Positions 19,098-28,200 of a stretch of 54,198 nucleotides of DNA are shown here, piece by piece. The notes beneath the pieces were generated by a model that worked only from the letters and a program-made list of their open reading frames with translations, had not been told where the DNA came from and made no database searches. Origin of the DNA: Allobacillus saliphilus (GTDB lineage Bacteria > Bacillota > Bacilli > Bacillales > Alkalibacillaceae); assembly GCF_018138385.1 (NCBI RefSeq), contig NZ_JAGSIE010000002.1, positions 1 through 54,198 on the forward strand, given 5' to 3'. Both the position numbers and the translations under genes were made by a program. How positions within the stretch are numbered: position 1 is the first letter of the stretch; each line of letters begins with the position of its first letter.

Positions 19098-19131
19098 TAT
19101 ATAATACAGGATATTGAAAGGAGAGGGCCTA

Positions 19132-20493
19132 ATGAACAAAATTGCAGTAGCCGGGACAGGATATGTCGGCTTAGTGGCCGGAATTTGTTTTGCTGAAGTT
19201 GGCCACCAAGTGACCTGTGTTGACATAGATGAAGAAAAAGTAAAATTAATGAAATCTGGGGTTTCTCCAATCTATGAAACTGGTTTAGAGGAATTAATGC
19301 AGAAGAACTATGCTGCTGGAAGAGTTGATTATACAACTGATTATCAAACAGCTTATAAAGATGCCGATGCCATTTTTATTGCTGTCGGTACTCCAGAACA
19401 GCCAGACGGATCTGCAAATCTATCGTATATTGCAACTGTTGCTAGACAAATTGCTGAATCGGTAGAAAAAGATTGTCTAGTAGTAGTTAAATCGACAGTT
19501 CCAGTTGGAACGAATGATAAAGTAGAACAGTTTATTCAGGACTTTTTAGTCAAAGATGTGAAAGTAGAAGTAGCATCAAACCCTGAATTCTTAGCGCAAG
19601 GTTCAGCTGTTCATGATACTCTTCATGCTGAGAGAATCATTATTGGAACAGAAAGTAAATGGGCTGAGGAATTGTTAACGAAAATATATAAACCGTTTCA
19701 TTTACCGATTGTTTCAGTAAATAGAAGATCGGCAGAAATGATAAAATATGCGTCCAATGACTTCCTTGCATTAAAAATCTCTTATATGAATGATATAGCT
19801 AATCTTTGTGAATTAGTTGGAGCGGATATTCAGGATGTAGCTAAGGGAATGAGCTTTGATGAGCGTATTGGAAGTAAGTTCTTAAATGCAGGGATTGGCT
19901 TTGGTGGATCATGCTTCCCTAAGGATACAAAAGCGCTTGATTATATTGCTAAACAGAACGGTTATGATCTCAAAACGGTTAAAGCGGCTATTGATGTAAA
20001 TAAAGAACAAAAAACAATGCTTTATAAGAAAGCTAGTAAAAGACTCATTACATTTAATGGTCTTAAGGTTGCGGTGTTAGGTTTAACTTTTAAGCCTGGA
20101 ACGGATGATTTAAGAGAGGCAGCATCTCTTGAGAATGTACCTTTATTATTAGAACAAGGTGCAGATATCTATGCTTATGATCCTGTGGGGGCAGAGAACT
20201 TTGCTAAAGTTCATCCAGAAGGTAAAAGTGGAAAAGGTAGTATCACGTATGTTGCAAATATCGAGCATGCATTGGAAGGTGCGAATGTCTGCTTTATCTT
20301 TACTGAATGGGGCGAAGTAAAAGCATTAACACCTGAAACGTATAGGAAATTAATGAGAACTCCATTAGTATATGACGGAAGAAATATCTACTGTGTTGAA
20401 GAAATGCAAGAGGCTGGAGTAGAGTATCACTCAATCGGAAGAAAACCTTCAATTAGAGAAGCTGCTAAGGAGTCGAAGAATCTTGAATTATAA
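19132..20493 (+). CDS. tuaD: UDP-glucose 6-dehydrogenase (TuaD type)
   Basis: Makes UDP-glucuronate from UDP-glucose with two NAD. 453 residues: [19 protein letters not shown] at the N terminus, VGTPEQPDG, SNPEFLAQGSA, and the catalytic Cys261 in FGGSCFPKD. ATG 19132 has AAAGGAGAGGG just before it; a TTG at 19114 would add six residues but lacks a site. BY-kinases of this type phosphorylate UDP-glucose dehydrogenases in Bacillus, a likely link to the kinase at the left end. Overlaps the epimerase gene by 11 bases. Confidence 0.95.
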   Translation: MNKIAVAGTGYVGLVAGICFAEVGHQVTCVDIDEEKVKLMKSGVSPIYETGLEELMQKNYAAGRVDYTTDYQTAYKDADAIFIAVGTPEQPDGSANLSYIATVARQIAESVEKDCLVVVKSTVPVGTNDKVEQFIQDFLVKDVKVEVASNPEFLAQGSAVHDTLHAERIIIGTESKWAEELLTKIYKPFHLPIVSVNRRSAEMIKYASNDFLALKISYMNDIANLCELVGADIQDVAKGMSFDERIGSKFLNAGIGFGGSCFPKDTKALDYIAKQNGYDLKTVKAAIDVNKEQKTMLYKKASKRLITFNGLKVAVLGLTFKPGTDDLREAASLENVPLLLEQGADIYAYDPVGAENFAKVHPEGKSGKGSITYVANIEHALEGANVCFIFTEWGEVKALTPETYRKLMRTPLVYDGRNIYCVEEMQEAGVEYHSIGRKPSIREAAKESKNLEL

Positions 20494-21517
20494 AACTCTT
20501 AACACTAGCAAAACATTTCTTATCACCGGGGCAGCAGGTTTTATTGGATACTACTTATCAAGAAAACTACTAGAACAGGGTTGTCAGGTGATTGGCATTG
20601 ATAACGTCAATGACTACTATGATTTGAACCTTAAACATACTCGTTTGAATCAGCTAGAACCTTATGAGAAATTTACCTTTATTAAAGGCGACATATCAGA
20701 TAAAGATATGGTAATGAAGACCTTTGAAGATTACAAGCCTAATGTTGTAGTAAATCTAGCTGCTCAAGCAGGAGTAAGGTATTCAATAGAGAATCCGGGT
20801 GTTTATATTCAAAGTAATATCATTGGATTTTATAATATCCTTGAGGCCTGCAGATATAATCCAATAGATCATCTTGTATATGCATCATCTAGTTCAGTTT
20901 ATGGTGCCAATAAAAAGGTTCCATTTGAAGAAACAGATTTTGTAGATAATCCAGTATCACTTTATGCGTCTACTAAGAAATCCAATGAATTAATGGCACA
21001 TACTTATAGCCATCTTTATAAGATTCCAGCAACAGGGCTTCGGTTCTTTACTGTTTACGGCCCTATGGGAAGACCAGATATGGCTTACTATACATTCACA
21101 AACAAGTTCTTCGCTGATGAATCAATTAAGATTTTTAACAATGGTGATTTTGAGAATGATCTATACAGAGATTTTACATATATAGATGATATTGTTGAGG
21201 GTATTGAAAGACTCGTTAGTCACCCACCTGAACAACAAGAAGATCATCCACCTCACCGCGTCTTTAATATCGGTAATAACACTCCCGTAAAATTAATGAA
21301 GTTCATTCATTCACTAGAGGATGCATTGAGTAGTTCACTAGGAAGAAAAGTAGAGTTCAAGAAAGAATTTGAACCAATCAAGCCGGGTGATGTACCAGCT
21401 ACATATGCTTCGACGGATCGACTCTACGAGGCAGTTGGCTTTAAACCGAGGACTTCCATTGAAGACGGACTTCAGAAGTTTACGGATTGGTATGTTGATT
21501 ATTATAGGAAGTTATAG
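20483..21517 (+). CDS. UDP-glucuronate 4-epimerase (CapI type)
   Basis: Converts UDP-glucuronate to UDP-galacturonate. 344 residues, SDR fold: TGAAGFIGYYLSRKLL near 13, DNVNDYYD, NLAAQAGVRYSIENP, ASSSSVYG, catalytic Tyr161/Lys165 in YASTKKS, and TVYGPMGRPDMA. The VNDYYD and AGVRYS motifs separate it from UDP-glucose 4-epimerases. TTG start with AAGGAG ten bases upstream, overlapping the dehydrogenase gene that makes its substrate. Confidence 0.92.
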   Translation: MNYKTLNTSKTFLITGAAGFIGYYLSRKLLEQGCQVIGIDNVNDYYDLNLKHTRLNQLEPYEKFTFIKGDISDKDMVMKTFEDYKPNVVVNLAAQAGVRYSIENPGVYIQSNIIGFYNILEACRYNPIDHLVYASSSSVYGANKKVPFEETDFVDNPVSLYASTKKSNELMAHTYSHLYKIPATGLRFFTVYGPMGRPDMAYYTFTNKFFADESIKIFNNGDFENDLYRDFTYIDDIVEGIERLVSHPPEQQEDHPPHRVFNIGNNTPVKLMKFIHSLEDALSSSLGRKVEFKKEFEPIKPGDVPATYASTDRLYEAVGFKPRTSIEDGLQKFTDWYVDYYRKL

Positions 21518-21559
21518 GAAGAAATAAGCGAAAAAAAACACATCCACCAGGGGGAAATA

Positions 21560-21952
21560 ATGGAGACTAAGATACTTAAAGGTCTTTTTATAATTCTTGT
21601 TTTAGTTGGTTTAGGATTAGTGGGCTATGGTATAGTAATGTCGGATGTCAAGGATAAAGCGTTAATTATTACAATCGGGATTTTTGTTGTGTCGGTCTCA
21701 TACTCAGGGTATTCATCAATCAGACAAACAGAAGAACTAAAAAAGAATCAAGAAAGACTTTCTAAGATTGAGCAATACATCGAAAAACATAGAGACTCTT
21801 TAGATGATTTAAAAGACCTGTTACAGCAACAAGAATTAAAGAACGAAATATTTCTGTTGAAAAATGAATTAGAATTGTTAGAGAAGAAGTTAGAGTTCAA
21901 AATGGGAAACAGCATAATGAATTTAATCAGAATTATAGGTAGAAAACATTAA
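21560..21952 (+). CDS. Small membrane protein with coiled coil, unknown function
   Basis: 130 residues: two N-terminal membrane segments (about 8-28 and 34-54) followed by a charged, heptad-rich helical region (about 60-118: [34 protein letters not shown]). I do not recognise a family. It sits between two nucleotide-sugar enzymes in the EPS operon, with GGGGG upstream of the ATG, so it is probably co-expressed; a scaffolding or regulatory role at the membrane is only a guess. Confidence 0.72.
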   Translation: METKILKGLFIILVLVGLGLVGYGIVMSDVKDKALIITIGIFVVSVSYSGYSSIRQTEELKKNQERLSKIEQYIEKHRDSLDDLKDLLQQQELKNEIFLLKNELELLEKKLEFKMGNSIMNLIRIIGRKH

Positions 21953-21984
21953 TTCTCAAGGAAATGGGAGTGAAAAAAGAAAAT

Positions 21985-23151
21985 ATGAAAATCACAGTAG
22001 CTGGGACAGGTTATGTAGGCCTATCCAACGCTATCCTTCTAGCCCAACACAACGAAGTCACTGCAATCGACATCCTTCAAGAAAAAGTCGATTTAATTAA
22101 CAATAAAAAATCACCAATTGTCGATCCAGAAATCGAGGAATTTCTAGCAACAAAGGACCTTAATATACAGGCAACAACTGATGAACAGGAAGCCTATCAA
22201 GATGCAGAGTTCGTTATTATTTCAACACCAACCAACTATGACCCTGAAAAAGACTACTTCGATACGTCGACAGTCGAATCGGTCATTGAACGGGTGTTAG
22301 AGATTAATCCGGATGCTGTCATGGTGATTAAATCAACCATCCCGGTTGGATATACGGGATTGGTTAGAGAAAAATTTAAAACGAATAACATTATTTTCTC
22401 GCCGGAGTTTTTACGTGAAGGTAAGGCACTATACGATAACTTATATCCTTCCCGTATTATTGTCGGTGAACAATCCGAGCGAGCAGAAGCGTTTGCGAAT
22501 CTTTTAGCTGAGGGAGCAATTAAGCAGGACATTCCTAAGTTGTTTACTCACTCAACAGAAGCTGAGGCGATTAAACTTTTTGCCAATACGTACCTTGCGA
22601 TGCGTGTGTCTTTCTTCAATGAGCTGGATACGTATGCGGAAGTGAATGGCTTGGATAGTCAGCAGATCATTCAGGGAATTAGCTATGATCCGCGGATTGG
22701 TGATCATTATAATAATCCTTCCTTTGGCTATGGTGGCTATTGCTTGCCGAAGGATACGAAGCAGCTGTTGGCGAATTATAAAGACATTCCGAATAACATG
22801 GTTTCGGCCATTGTTGCATCAAATGATACGCGTAAAGATCATATTGCCAATCAAATTTTAAAACGGAACCCGAATAAGGTAGGAATTTATCGTCTAACGA
22901 TGAAGACAGGTTCAGATAACTTTAGACAATCAGCGATTCAAGGTGTGATTGAGCGCTTGCAGAATCAAAATGTTGAGGTTATTATCTATGAACCGACATT
23001 GGAAGAGGATCAGTTTAACGGTATGCGAGTGATAGGTAGCTTTGACTCATTTAAAGATGAATCCGATGTGATTGTTGCGAACCGGTTGGAAGATGAATTG
23101 AAGGATGTTTCGGATAAAGTGTATACACGAGATGTGTTTCAGAGAGATTAA
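21985..23151 (+). CDS. ugd: UDP-glucose 6-dehydrogenase, short Ugd type
   Basis: Second UDP-glucose dehydrogenase of the locus, 388 residues, the compact enterobacterial-type form. Motifs: [45 protein letters not shown], and catalytic Cys253 in [12 protein letters not shown] 21985 is chosen because homologues start [22 protein letters not shown] lies 11 bases upstream. Codon use is noticeably more GC-rich than the glycosyltransferase genes before it. It is followed by a strong terminator, which I take as the end of the EPS operon. Confidence 0.92.
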   Translation: MKITVAGTGYVGLSNAILLAQHNEVTAIDILQEKVDLINNKKSPIVDPEIEEFLATKDLNIQATTDEQEAYQDAEFVIISTPTNYDPEKDYFDTSTVESVIERVLEINPDAVMVIKSTIPVGYTGLVREKFKTNNIIFSPEFLREGKALYDNLYPSRIIVGEQSERAEAFANLLAEGAIKQDIPKLFTHSTEAEAIKLFANTYLAMRVSFFNELDTYAEVNGLDSQQIIQGISYDPRIGDHYNNPSFGYGGYCLPKDTKQLLANYKDIPNNMVSAIVASNDTRKDHIANQILKRNPNKVGIYRLTMKTGSDNFRQSAIQGVIERLQNQNVEVIIYEPTLEEDQFNGMRVIGSFDSFKDESDVIVANRLEDELKDVSDKVYTRDVFQRD

Positions 23152-23159
23152 TAAATTAT

Positions 23160-23187
23160 AAGCCCGCCGAGTTGGTGGGCTTTTATT
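23160..23187 (+). terminator. Rho-independent terminator of the EPS operon
   Basis: AGCCCGCC (23161-23168) pairs with GGTGGGCT (23174-23181), followed by TTTATT. Confidence 0.85.
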
Positions 23188-23229
23188 GGATAAGCGATCG
23201 AGGAAATACAAAACAAAATGGTGATAAAC

Positions 23230-24945
23230 ATGAACTGGAAACAAATAGCTGAAAGTTGGCTTGCGTTTGACCAACTAGATGAAGAATTAAGAACAGAATT
23301 AGAACAGATAAAACACGATGATCAAGCTATGCAGGATGCGTTTTACGAGCCGCTCAAGTTTGGAACGGGTGGTATTCGTGGCGTATTGGGTGCGGGGATT
23401 AACCGCATGAATATCTACACGGTTCGCAAAGCGGCAAAAGGATTGGCGCTTTATTTGGAGCGTTACGGATCAGACTTTAAAAAGCATGGTGTCGTGGTGG
23501 CTTACGATTCTCGCTATAAATCGAAGGAGTTTGCGATTGAGACGGCACGTGTGCTTGGGGTGCATGGGATCAAAACCTATGTATTCACCTCTCTTCGGCC
23601 AACGCCTGAGCTTTCGTTTGCAGTCCGTCATTTAGGTACGGCTGCAGGAGTGATGATTACAGCTAGCCACAACCCACCGGAATACAACGGCTATAAAGTT
23701 TATAACGAAACGGGTGGACAGTTACCACCTGAGCAAGCAGATTTAATGATTGAAAAAGTAAACGGAATCGAAAATGAACTAACGATTGAAGTAATGGATC
23801 AAGAAGCATTGGAAGAGCAAGGTCTTTTGCAATGGATCGACGAAGACGTAGACAAAGCTTACTTATCCGAGCTAAAATCGATTACTCTTAATGCGGATGT
23901 GATTTCGAAGCAAGCGGACGAGTTAAATATCGTCTTCACACCACTGCACGGAACAGCAGGCAAGCTTGTCACACAGGGATTAAAACAGTTGGGCTTTAAT
24001 CAAGTTCACTTAGTCGAGGAACAAATGATTGCAGATCCGGAGTTTTCCACTGTCGAATCTCCAAACCCAGAGGAGCATCAAGCTTTTGAATATGCAATTG
24101 GGTTAGGTGAAAAGGTTGATGCAGATATTCTCGTTGCGACGGATCCAGATGCTGATCGGTTGGGAGTAGCGGCAAAAAACGCAGCTGGAAACTATCAAGT
24201 GCTGTCAGGGAATCAGTTAGGCGCATTGATGCTCGACTATATCCTTGCCAATACGAAAGAGATCCCTTCCAACGGCATGATGATTAAAACAATTGTGACG
24301 TCTGAACTTGGACGAGCAGTGGCGGAACACTACGGCATTCAGTCGATGGATGTATTGACAGGATTCAAATTTATTAGTGAAAAAATTGAGGAGTTTCAAC
24401 AAACGAGTACCCATACGTTTATGTTCGGTTACGAAGAAAGTTACGGTTATTTAATCAACGACTTTTCACGCGATAAAGACGCCGTTCAATCGACAATGAT
24501 GGCTTGTGAAATGGCGGCCTTTTATAACGAAAAAGGCATGACGCTATTTGACGCGCTTGAAACATTATATGAACAACATGGCTATTACATCGAAGACCTG
24601 CATTCAGTGAAAATGGAAGGCATTGATGGCGCAAAAGAAATTGCTCGATTGATGGATCGATTTCGGGAGAATCCAGTGAATACAGCCGGCGATTTGAACG
24701 CCGAGATTGTTGAAGATTATACAACTGGCAGACGTACGTATTTGGCTGACGGTCGTGAGGAAGAGATCGAACTACCAAGTGCGAACGTCTTAAAAGTGAA
24801 AATGAGCGATGATTGCTGGTATTGCCTCCGCCCATCTGGAACAGAGCCAAAGATGAAATTTTACTTTGGTGTGAAGGGTGAGACGAGGGAGGAAGCTGAT
24901 CGTCGATTGGAGCAGTTGAAGAAAGCGATTTTAGAAAATATGTAA
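23230..24945 (+). CDS. pgcA: Phosphoglucomutase / phosphomannomutase
   Basis: Alpha-phosphohexomutase interconverting glucose 6-phosphate and glucose 1-phosphate, the substrate of GalU; this supplies the UDP-sugar pathway. 571 residues with GTGGIRGVLGAG near 39, catalytic phosphoserine Ser146 in TASHNPPEYNG, metal-binding ATDPDADRLG near 300, GYEESYGYL near 402 and the phosphate-binding LRPSGTEPKMKFY near the C terminus. ATG 23230 follows GGTGAT and matches the MxW start of Bacillus PgcA; ATG 23218 would add four residues. Confidence 0.94.
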   Translation: MNWKQIAESWLAFDQLDEELRTELEQIKHDDQAMQDAFYEPLKFGTGGIRGVLGAGINRMNIYTVRKAAKGLALYLERYGSDFKKHGVVVAYDSRYKSKEFAIETARVLGVHGIKTYVFTSLRPTPELSFAVRHLGTAAGVMITASHNPPEYNGYKVYNETGGQLPPEQADLMIEKVNGIENELTIEVMDQEALEEQGLLQWIDEDVDKAYLSELKSITLNADVISKQADELNIVFTPLHGTAGKLVTQGLKQLGFNQVHLVEEQMIADPEFSTVESPNPEEHQAFEYAIGLGEKVDADILVATDPDADRLGVAAKNAAGNYQVLSGNQLGALMLDYILANTKEIPSNGMMIKTIVTSELGRAVAEHYGIQSMDVLTGFKFISEKIEEFQQTSTHTFMFGYEESYGYLINDFSRDKDAVQSTMMACEMAAFYNEKGMTLFDALETLYEQHGYYIEDLHSVKMEGIDGAKEIARLMDRFRENPVNTAGDLNAEIVEDYTTGRRTYLADGREEEIELPSANVLKVKMSDDCWYCLRPSGTEPKMKFYFGVKGETREEADRRLEQLKKAILENM

Positions 24946-24947
24946 TT

Positions 24948-24983
24948 AATAAAGCGAAGAGACGATCGTCTCTTCGCTTTATT
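24948..24983. terminator. Bidirectional terminator between convergent genes
   Basis: AAAGCGAAGAGACGA (24951-24965) and its exact reverse complement (24966-24980) form a perfect 30-base palindrome, extended by three more A-T pairs on each side. It lies between the phosphoglucomutase stop and the stop of the minus-strand protease gene and has T-rich tails both ways. Confidence 0.9.
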
Positions 24984-24984
24984 T

Positions 24985-26430
24985 TCATTCCAATACTTCC
25001 CCCGACCCAGTCAATATGGTTAATAGACCGTCTTCAATCCCTACTTCATAACTCACTCGATATCTTGAATATGTTAATTCATTATCAGTTTCTTCGGCTG
25101 TAATAATAGCCTCTACAGTTACTGTTTCTGTATCCCTGTCATTAATGTAAATATCATCAATATACACATGAATCGTATTGGTATATCCTTTGCTAAATTC
25201 CGAATAGGATAATTCGCTTTTCCAATCTTCTCCAAGAAACTCATATGCATAACGATAATCATAACTATTAATAGAATCATAAAAAGTACTAATAACATTA
25301 ATAGCTTCAAACTCAGATACTAGATAACCAGGTTCGTTATTTTCTTCATACTCTTGTTCATCACTTGCTTGGTTTTCAAAAGGTTGTGGGTTCTCCGTCC
25401 ATTGTTCTACGTGTTCAATGAATTGTTCAACTGGAATGCTATATCCTTCCTTATATTTCAGATCTGCTGCAGTATTGATTCCAATTACTTTACCAGTCTC
25501 GCCATTTAACAAAGGCCCTCCACTACTTCCTTCAGCAATCTGAGTAGATGTCGAGATCATGTTGTTCATCTCGATACCGTTTATCAACTCAAGGTCCACT
25601 CCTAAATCTAGGATCTCTCCCCAGGTGCCAATATTTCTTAACCCTCTTGGATTACCAAGCGCTATCACTTCATCTCCAATTTTAGGCAATTCAGTGGTCT
25701 CGATATCTAAATAGGATTTTCCTTGTAAATCATCTACCCTGATGACAGCCACGTCTAAAAGTGAATCACTTCCTATAACAGTACCTTGAAATTCGTCTCC
25801 ATTTTCAAACTGTATGTACGGGTTTCCATCCACTTCAACAACGTGAGCGTTTGTTAAAATATCTCCATTGGAATTAAACATGAATCCAGTACCGACTCGA
25901 TCATAACTTTGAATCCAAACGACATGTTTTTTTGCATGATCAATAATGTTTTTATAATCAGTAGTAGGCTCATCGATTGTTTGTTCACTAGTGTCATTTT
26001 CGACTTCAGTTGAAGCGTCGATTTCTGTCTGAACTGAAGCAACATCTTCATCTAATGCGTTTTTCGTAGCAGAATATTCATTAATATAATTCGACACCGA
26101 AGGATAGGTAAGTACAAGAATAACTGAAACAATTAACCAACCAAGCGGGAACGGGTTAGAATTTTTCCTAATATATTGATGTGAAATAACTACTTGTGCG
26201 ACATACCAAAAAAGGGAATAACCTAAAATCACTTCATCGCTGACTTGAAAAAATGGTTGCAAAATGAAGAGCGAGGCTAAAGAAGTCATGATAAAGCTAG
26301 TGAAATAAGTAAAAGAAACGGACTTAAACACTTTTACCAGGATGAGATGTAGCAAATAAAACACAGCACCTGTGATTAGTCCTAATAGAATTAAGTTAAC
26401 GAATAAATTTAGCGTATCGTTATGTAACAT
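24985..26430 (-). CDS. Membrane-anchored trypsin-like (HtrA-related) serine protease with extra C-terminal domain
   Basis: 481 residues. Four N-terminal membrane helices (about 8-125) place the protease domain outside or at the membrane; a polar linker (about 125-170) follows. Catalytic triad visible: His196 in TNAHVVE, Asp226 in LLDVAVI, Ser303 in GSSGGPL. No PDZ domain is seen after the protease, unlike HtrA proper; instead residues about 365-481 form a separate domain (FYDSINSYDYRYAYEFLGE and onward) that looks like an NTF2-like or YvbJ-type extracellular module. Possible roles are membrane quality control or regulated processing. GGAGG precedes the ATG. Confidence 0.82.
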   Translation of the reverse strand: MLHNDTLNLFVNLILLGLITGAVFYLLHLILVKVFKSVSFTYFTSFIMTSLASLFILQPFFQVSDEVILGYSLFWYVAQVVISHQYIRKNSNPFPLGWLIVSVILVLTYPSVSNYINEYSATKNALDEDVASVQTEIDASTEVENDTSEQTIDEPTTDYKNIIDHAKKHVVWIQSYDRVGTGFMFNSNGDILTNAHVVEVDGNPYIQFENGDEFQGTVIGSDSLLDVAVIRVDDLQGKSYLDIETTELPKIGDEVIALGNPRGLRNIGTWGEILDLGVDLELINGIEMNNMISTSTQIAEGSSGGPLLNGETGKVIGINTAADLKYKEGYSIPVEQFIEHVEQWTENPQPFENQASDEQEYEENNEPGYLVSEFEAINVISTFYDSINSYDYRYAYEFLGEDWKSELSYSEFSKGYTNTIHVYIDDIYINDRDTETVTVEAIITAEETDNELTYSRYRVSYEVGIEDGLLTILTGSGEVLE

Positions 26431-26457
26431 CGTTGTGCCTCCACATTCTCAAATCGA

Positions 26458-26478
26458 ATGGGTAGTTTTAAAACCCAT
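26458..26478. promoter_or_regulatory. Dyad in the divergent protease/NERD promoter region
   Basis: ATGGGT (26458-26463) and ACCCAT (26473-26478) flank the 10-base palindrome GTTTTAAAAC. It lies 28 bases upstream of the protease start, a plausible operator position. No regulator is identified. Confidence 0.35.
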
Positions 26479-26548
26479 ATTAATTAAAATATTACCATAT
26501 AATCCCTCGTGAACAGTGGGAAAAGTAATACAAAATTGAATTAAATGC

Positions 26549-26554
26549 TATAAT
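26549..26554 (+). promoter_or_regulatory. -10 element before the NERD gene
   Basis: Perfect TATAAT 28 bases before the start codon; no good -35 at 17 bases, so activity is uncertain. Confidence 0.4.
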
Positions 26555-26582
26555 TTAGTTAATAATGAATTGGGTGGTCTAT

Positions 26583-27719
26583 ATGGGGATATTTATAGGA
26601 AAAAACAAATTAGAAAAATCACTTAGAGAAACTAGCGACGCAAAACTCAAAAAGGGTCTGGAGGGTGAAATTTCAGTTGGTAACCTTTTAGCTGAACATC
26701 TACCCAATAATACATATATCATTGCTCAACCTGATACTGGTGAATATCAACCAGATTTTTTAGTAATCTCACCTTTATTTGGTCTTCGTTTAGTTGAGGT
26801 AAAACATTATAGTATCCGCTATATTAATGATGTAAAATCCCACGGTCAAATTAAAACGAATTATAATACTCTGTCCAATCCTTTGGGTCAAGTGAAGAAA
26901 CATCGTGACGTTTTTAATAATTTTTTATCCTCCAATATGAATTCATTGTATGGGGTTGACCCTTATAGAATGATTAGTTACTGTGTCGTTCATTATGGCT
27001 TTACTCAAACTCAATTTAATTATAAATTCAATAGACAAATTAACGAATGGCAACCTCAACAGAGGAATGAGTTTTTTAAGTATCATATTTTTAAAGATCA
27101 GTTGAATGAAAACTTACAAACTCATTTGATGTATGCATCCAAATATAATCAAACAGCTAGTTCTTTAAACCAGTCGCAAATACAAGAAATTTTAAACCTT
27201 GTTCAGATACTAGATCAAGAGAAAATTAAAGAGGAGATTCAAAAAGATATTGAGGATGAATATGATTCTCTTAAAATAGAGCCAGATAGAACAAGTGAGT
27301 CTGTGGCGGAGTATAACTATAGATTACCGCAATCACAAGTTGGAAAATCTGGAATTATAACTAAAATCATAGTTGCTAGTTTATTCATTGGGATGACTGT
27401 TATTTTTGTCGCATTTGAACAAGGCATATTAGACGATTTTCAAAATAAAAGCTCAGCAAATATTGACAGCGAATCATTCAGTGATTATGAAAACGAACAC
27501 TTGACTGTAGTTGCAACAGTTGTTGATTTTAGCTATGATTCGACCAGTGGAACTAAATTTTTAACAGTTTCAAATGGAAATGAGTCAATTGAGGCAGTTA
27601 TATTTTCAGATACAAAGGTACCTTACTTGGAGGTTGGAAATATATATACATTTAGAGGTTTTGTTCAGGAAGCTTATGATGGAGATGGGTTGGAATTGGT
27701 GATTGACGGAGTGGAGTAA
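26583..27719 (+). CDS. NERD-domain nuclease-like protein with membrane helix and C-terminal OB-fold
   Basis: 378 residues. The N-terminal part (about 10-130) is a nuclease-related domain with PD-(D/E)xK features: Asp58 in YQPDFLV, then Glu72-x-Lys74 in RLVEVKHY. A middle helical region with DQEKIKEEIQKDIEDEYDS is followed by one membrane helix (about 256-278) and a C-terminal domain (about 300-378, VVATVVDFSYD to YTFRGFVQEA) that looks like an OB-fold. ATG 26583 is preferred because GGGTGG lies five bases upstream; ATG 26565 has no site. The NERD-TM-OB order is unusual. Function unknown; DNA handling near the membrane is inference. Confidence 0.75.
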   Translation: MGIFIGKNKLEKSLRETSDAKLKKGLEGEISVGNLLAEHLPNNTYIIAQPDTGEYQPDFLVISPLFGLRLVEVKHYSIRYINDVKSHGQIKTNYNTLSNPLGQVKKHRDVFNNFLSSNMNSLYGVDPYRMISYCVVHYGFTQTQFNYKFNRQINEWQPQQRNEFFKYHIFKDQLNENLQTHLMYASKYNQTASSLNQSQIQEILNLVQILDQEKIKEEIQKDIEDEYDSLKIEPDRTSESVAEYNYRLPQSQVGKSGIITKIIVASLFIGMTVIFVAFEQGILDDFQNKSSANIDSESFSDYENEHLTVVATVVDFSYDSTSGTKFLTVSNGNESIEAVIFSDTKVPYLEVGNIYTFRGFVQEAYDGDGLELVIDGVE

Positions 27720-27905
27720 GAAGTAAGTAATGTACTGAAAAATAATAACAAACGCAAGTGGAACAATTCTCGAGAAGTATAGTATAACTAAGTAAATTAG
27801 CAATATAAAATATTAATTTAAGGCTGTTATCAATTTGAGAAAGGCTTTTTCATTGAAAATGTTTAATTCCAAAGTTACCAATAATCTAAAGTCCCTCAAA
27901 ATTAG

Positions 27906-27934
27906 TTGATTATTTCCAATTCATTGTATATAAT
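27906..27934 (+). promoter_or_regulatory. Strong sigma-A promoter without a following gene
   Basis: TTGATT (27906-27911), 17-base spacer, TATAAT (27929-27934). The predicted transcript would start near 27941 and reach the terminator at 28012-28057 with no coding frame between. Confidence 0.6.
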
Positions 27935-27940
27935 TAACCA

Positions 27941-28057
27941 TAAATTAACTTTTAGGAAAAACATCCCAATATAAGTTTGCTTAGTAATCGAATAGACATA
28001 CTAAACGTCGCAGCCAATATCCAGTAACTCACGTAGTACTTGGTATTGGCTTTTTTG
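27941..28057 (+). ncRNA. Candidate small RNA of about 115 bases
   Basis: Bounded by the promoter at 27906-27934 and a strong terminator. Two hairpins can be drawn: TTAGTA (27982-27987 region) with TACTAA, and the 15-bp terminator stem. There is no start codon with a ribosome binding site inside. An unpaired ACATCCC stretch could be a target-pairing site. I cannot match it to a known RNA family. The rest of the 27720-28200 gap is AT-rich with no gene seen. Confidence 0.42.
28012..28057 (+). terminator. Rho-independent terminator
   Basis: AGCCAATATCCAGTA (28012-28026) pairs with TACTTGGTATTGGCT (28037-28051) over 15 positions with a single mismatch and one G-T pair, followed by TTTTTGTG. Confidence 0.85.
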
Positions 28058-28200
28058 TGTTATTAATTGTAGATCTATTAAGGGTGGGTAATACCTTAAT
28101 CATGAAGCGTGGATTTGTTTAATTGTGACAAGCAAAACCAGGCGATCTAGTGGATTAAGATATTGAGTATGTAACGCAATATAAGTATTAACACTGAAGG

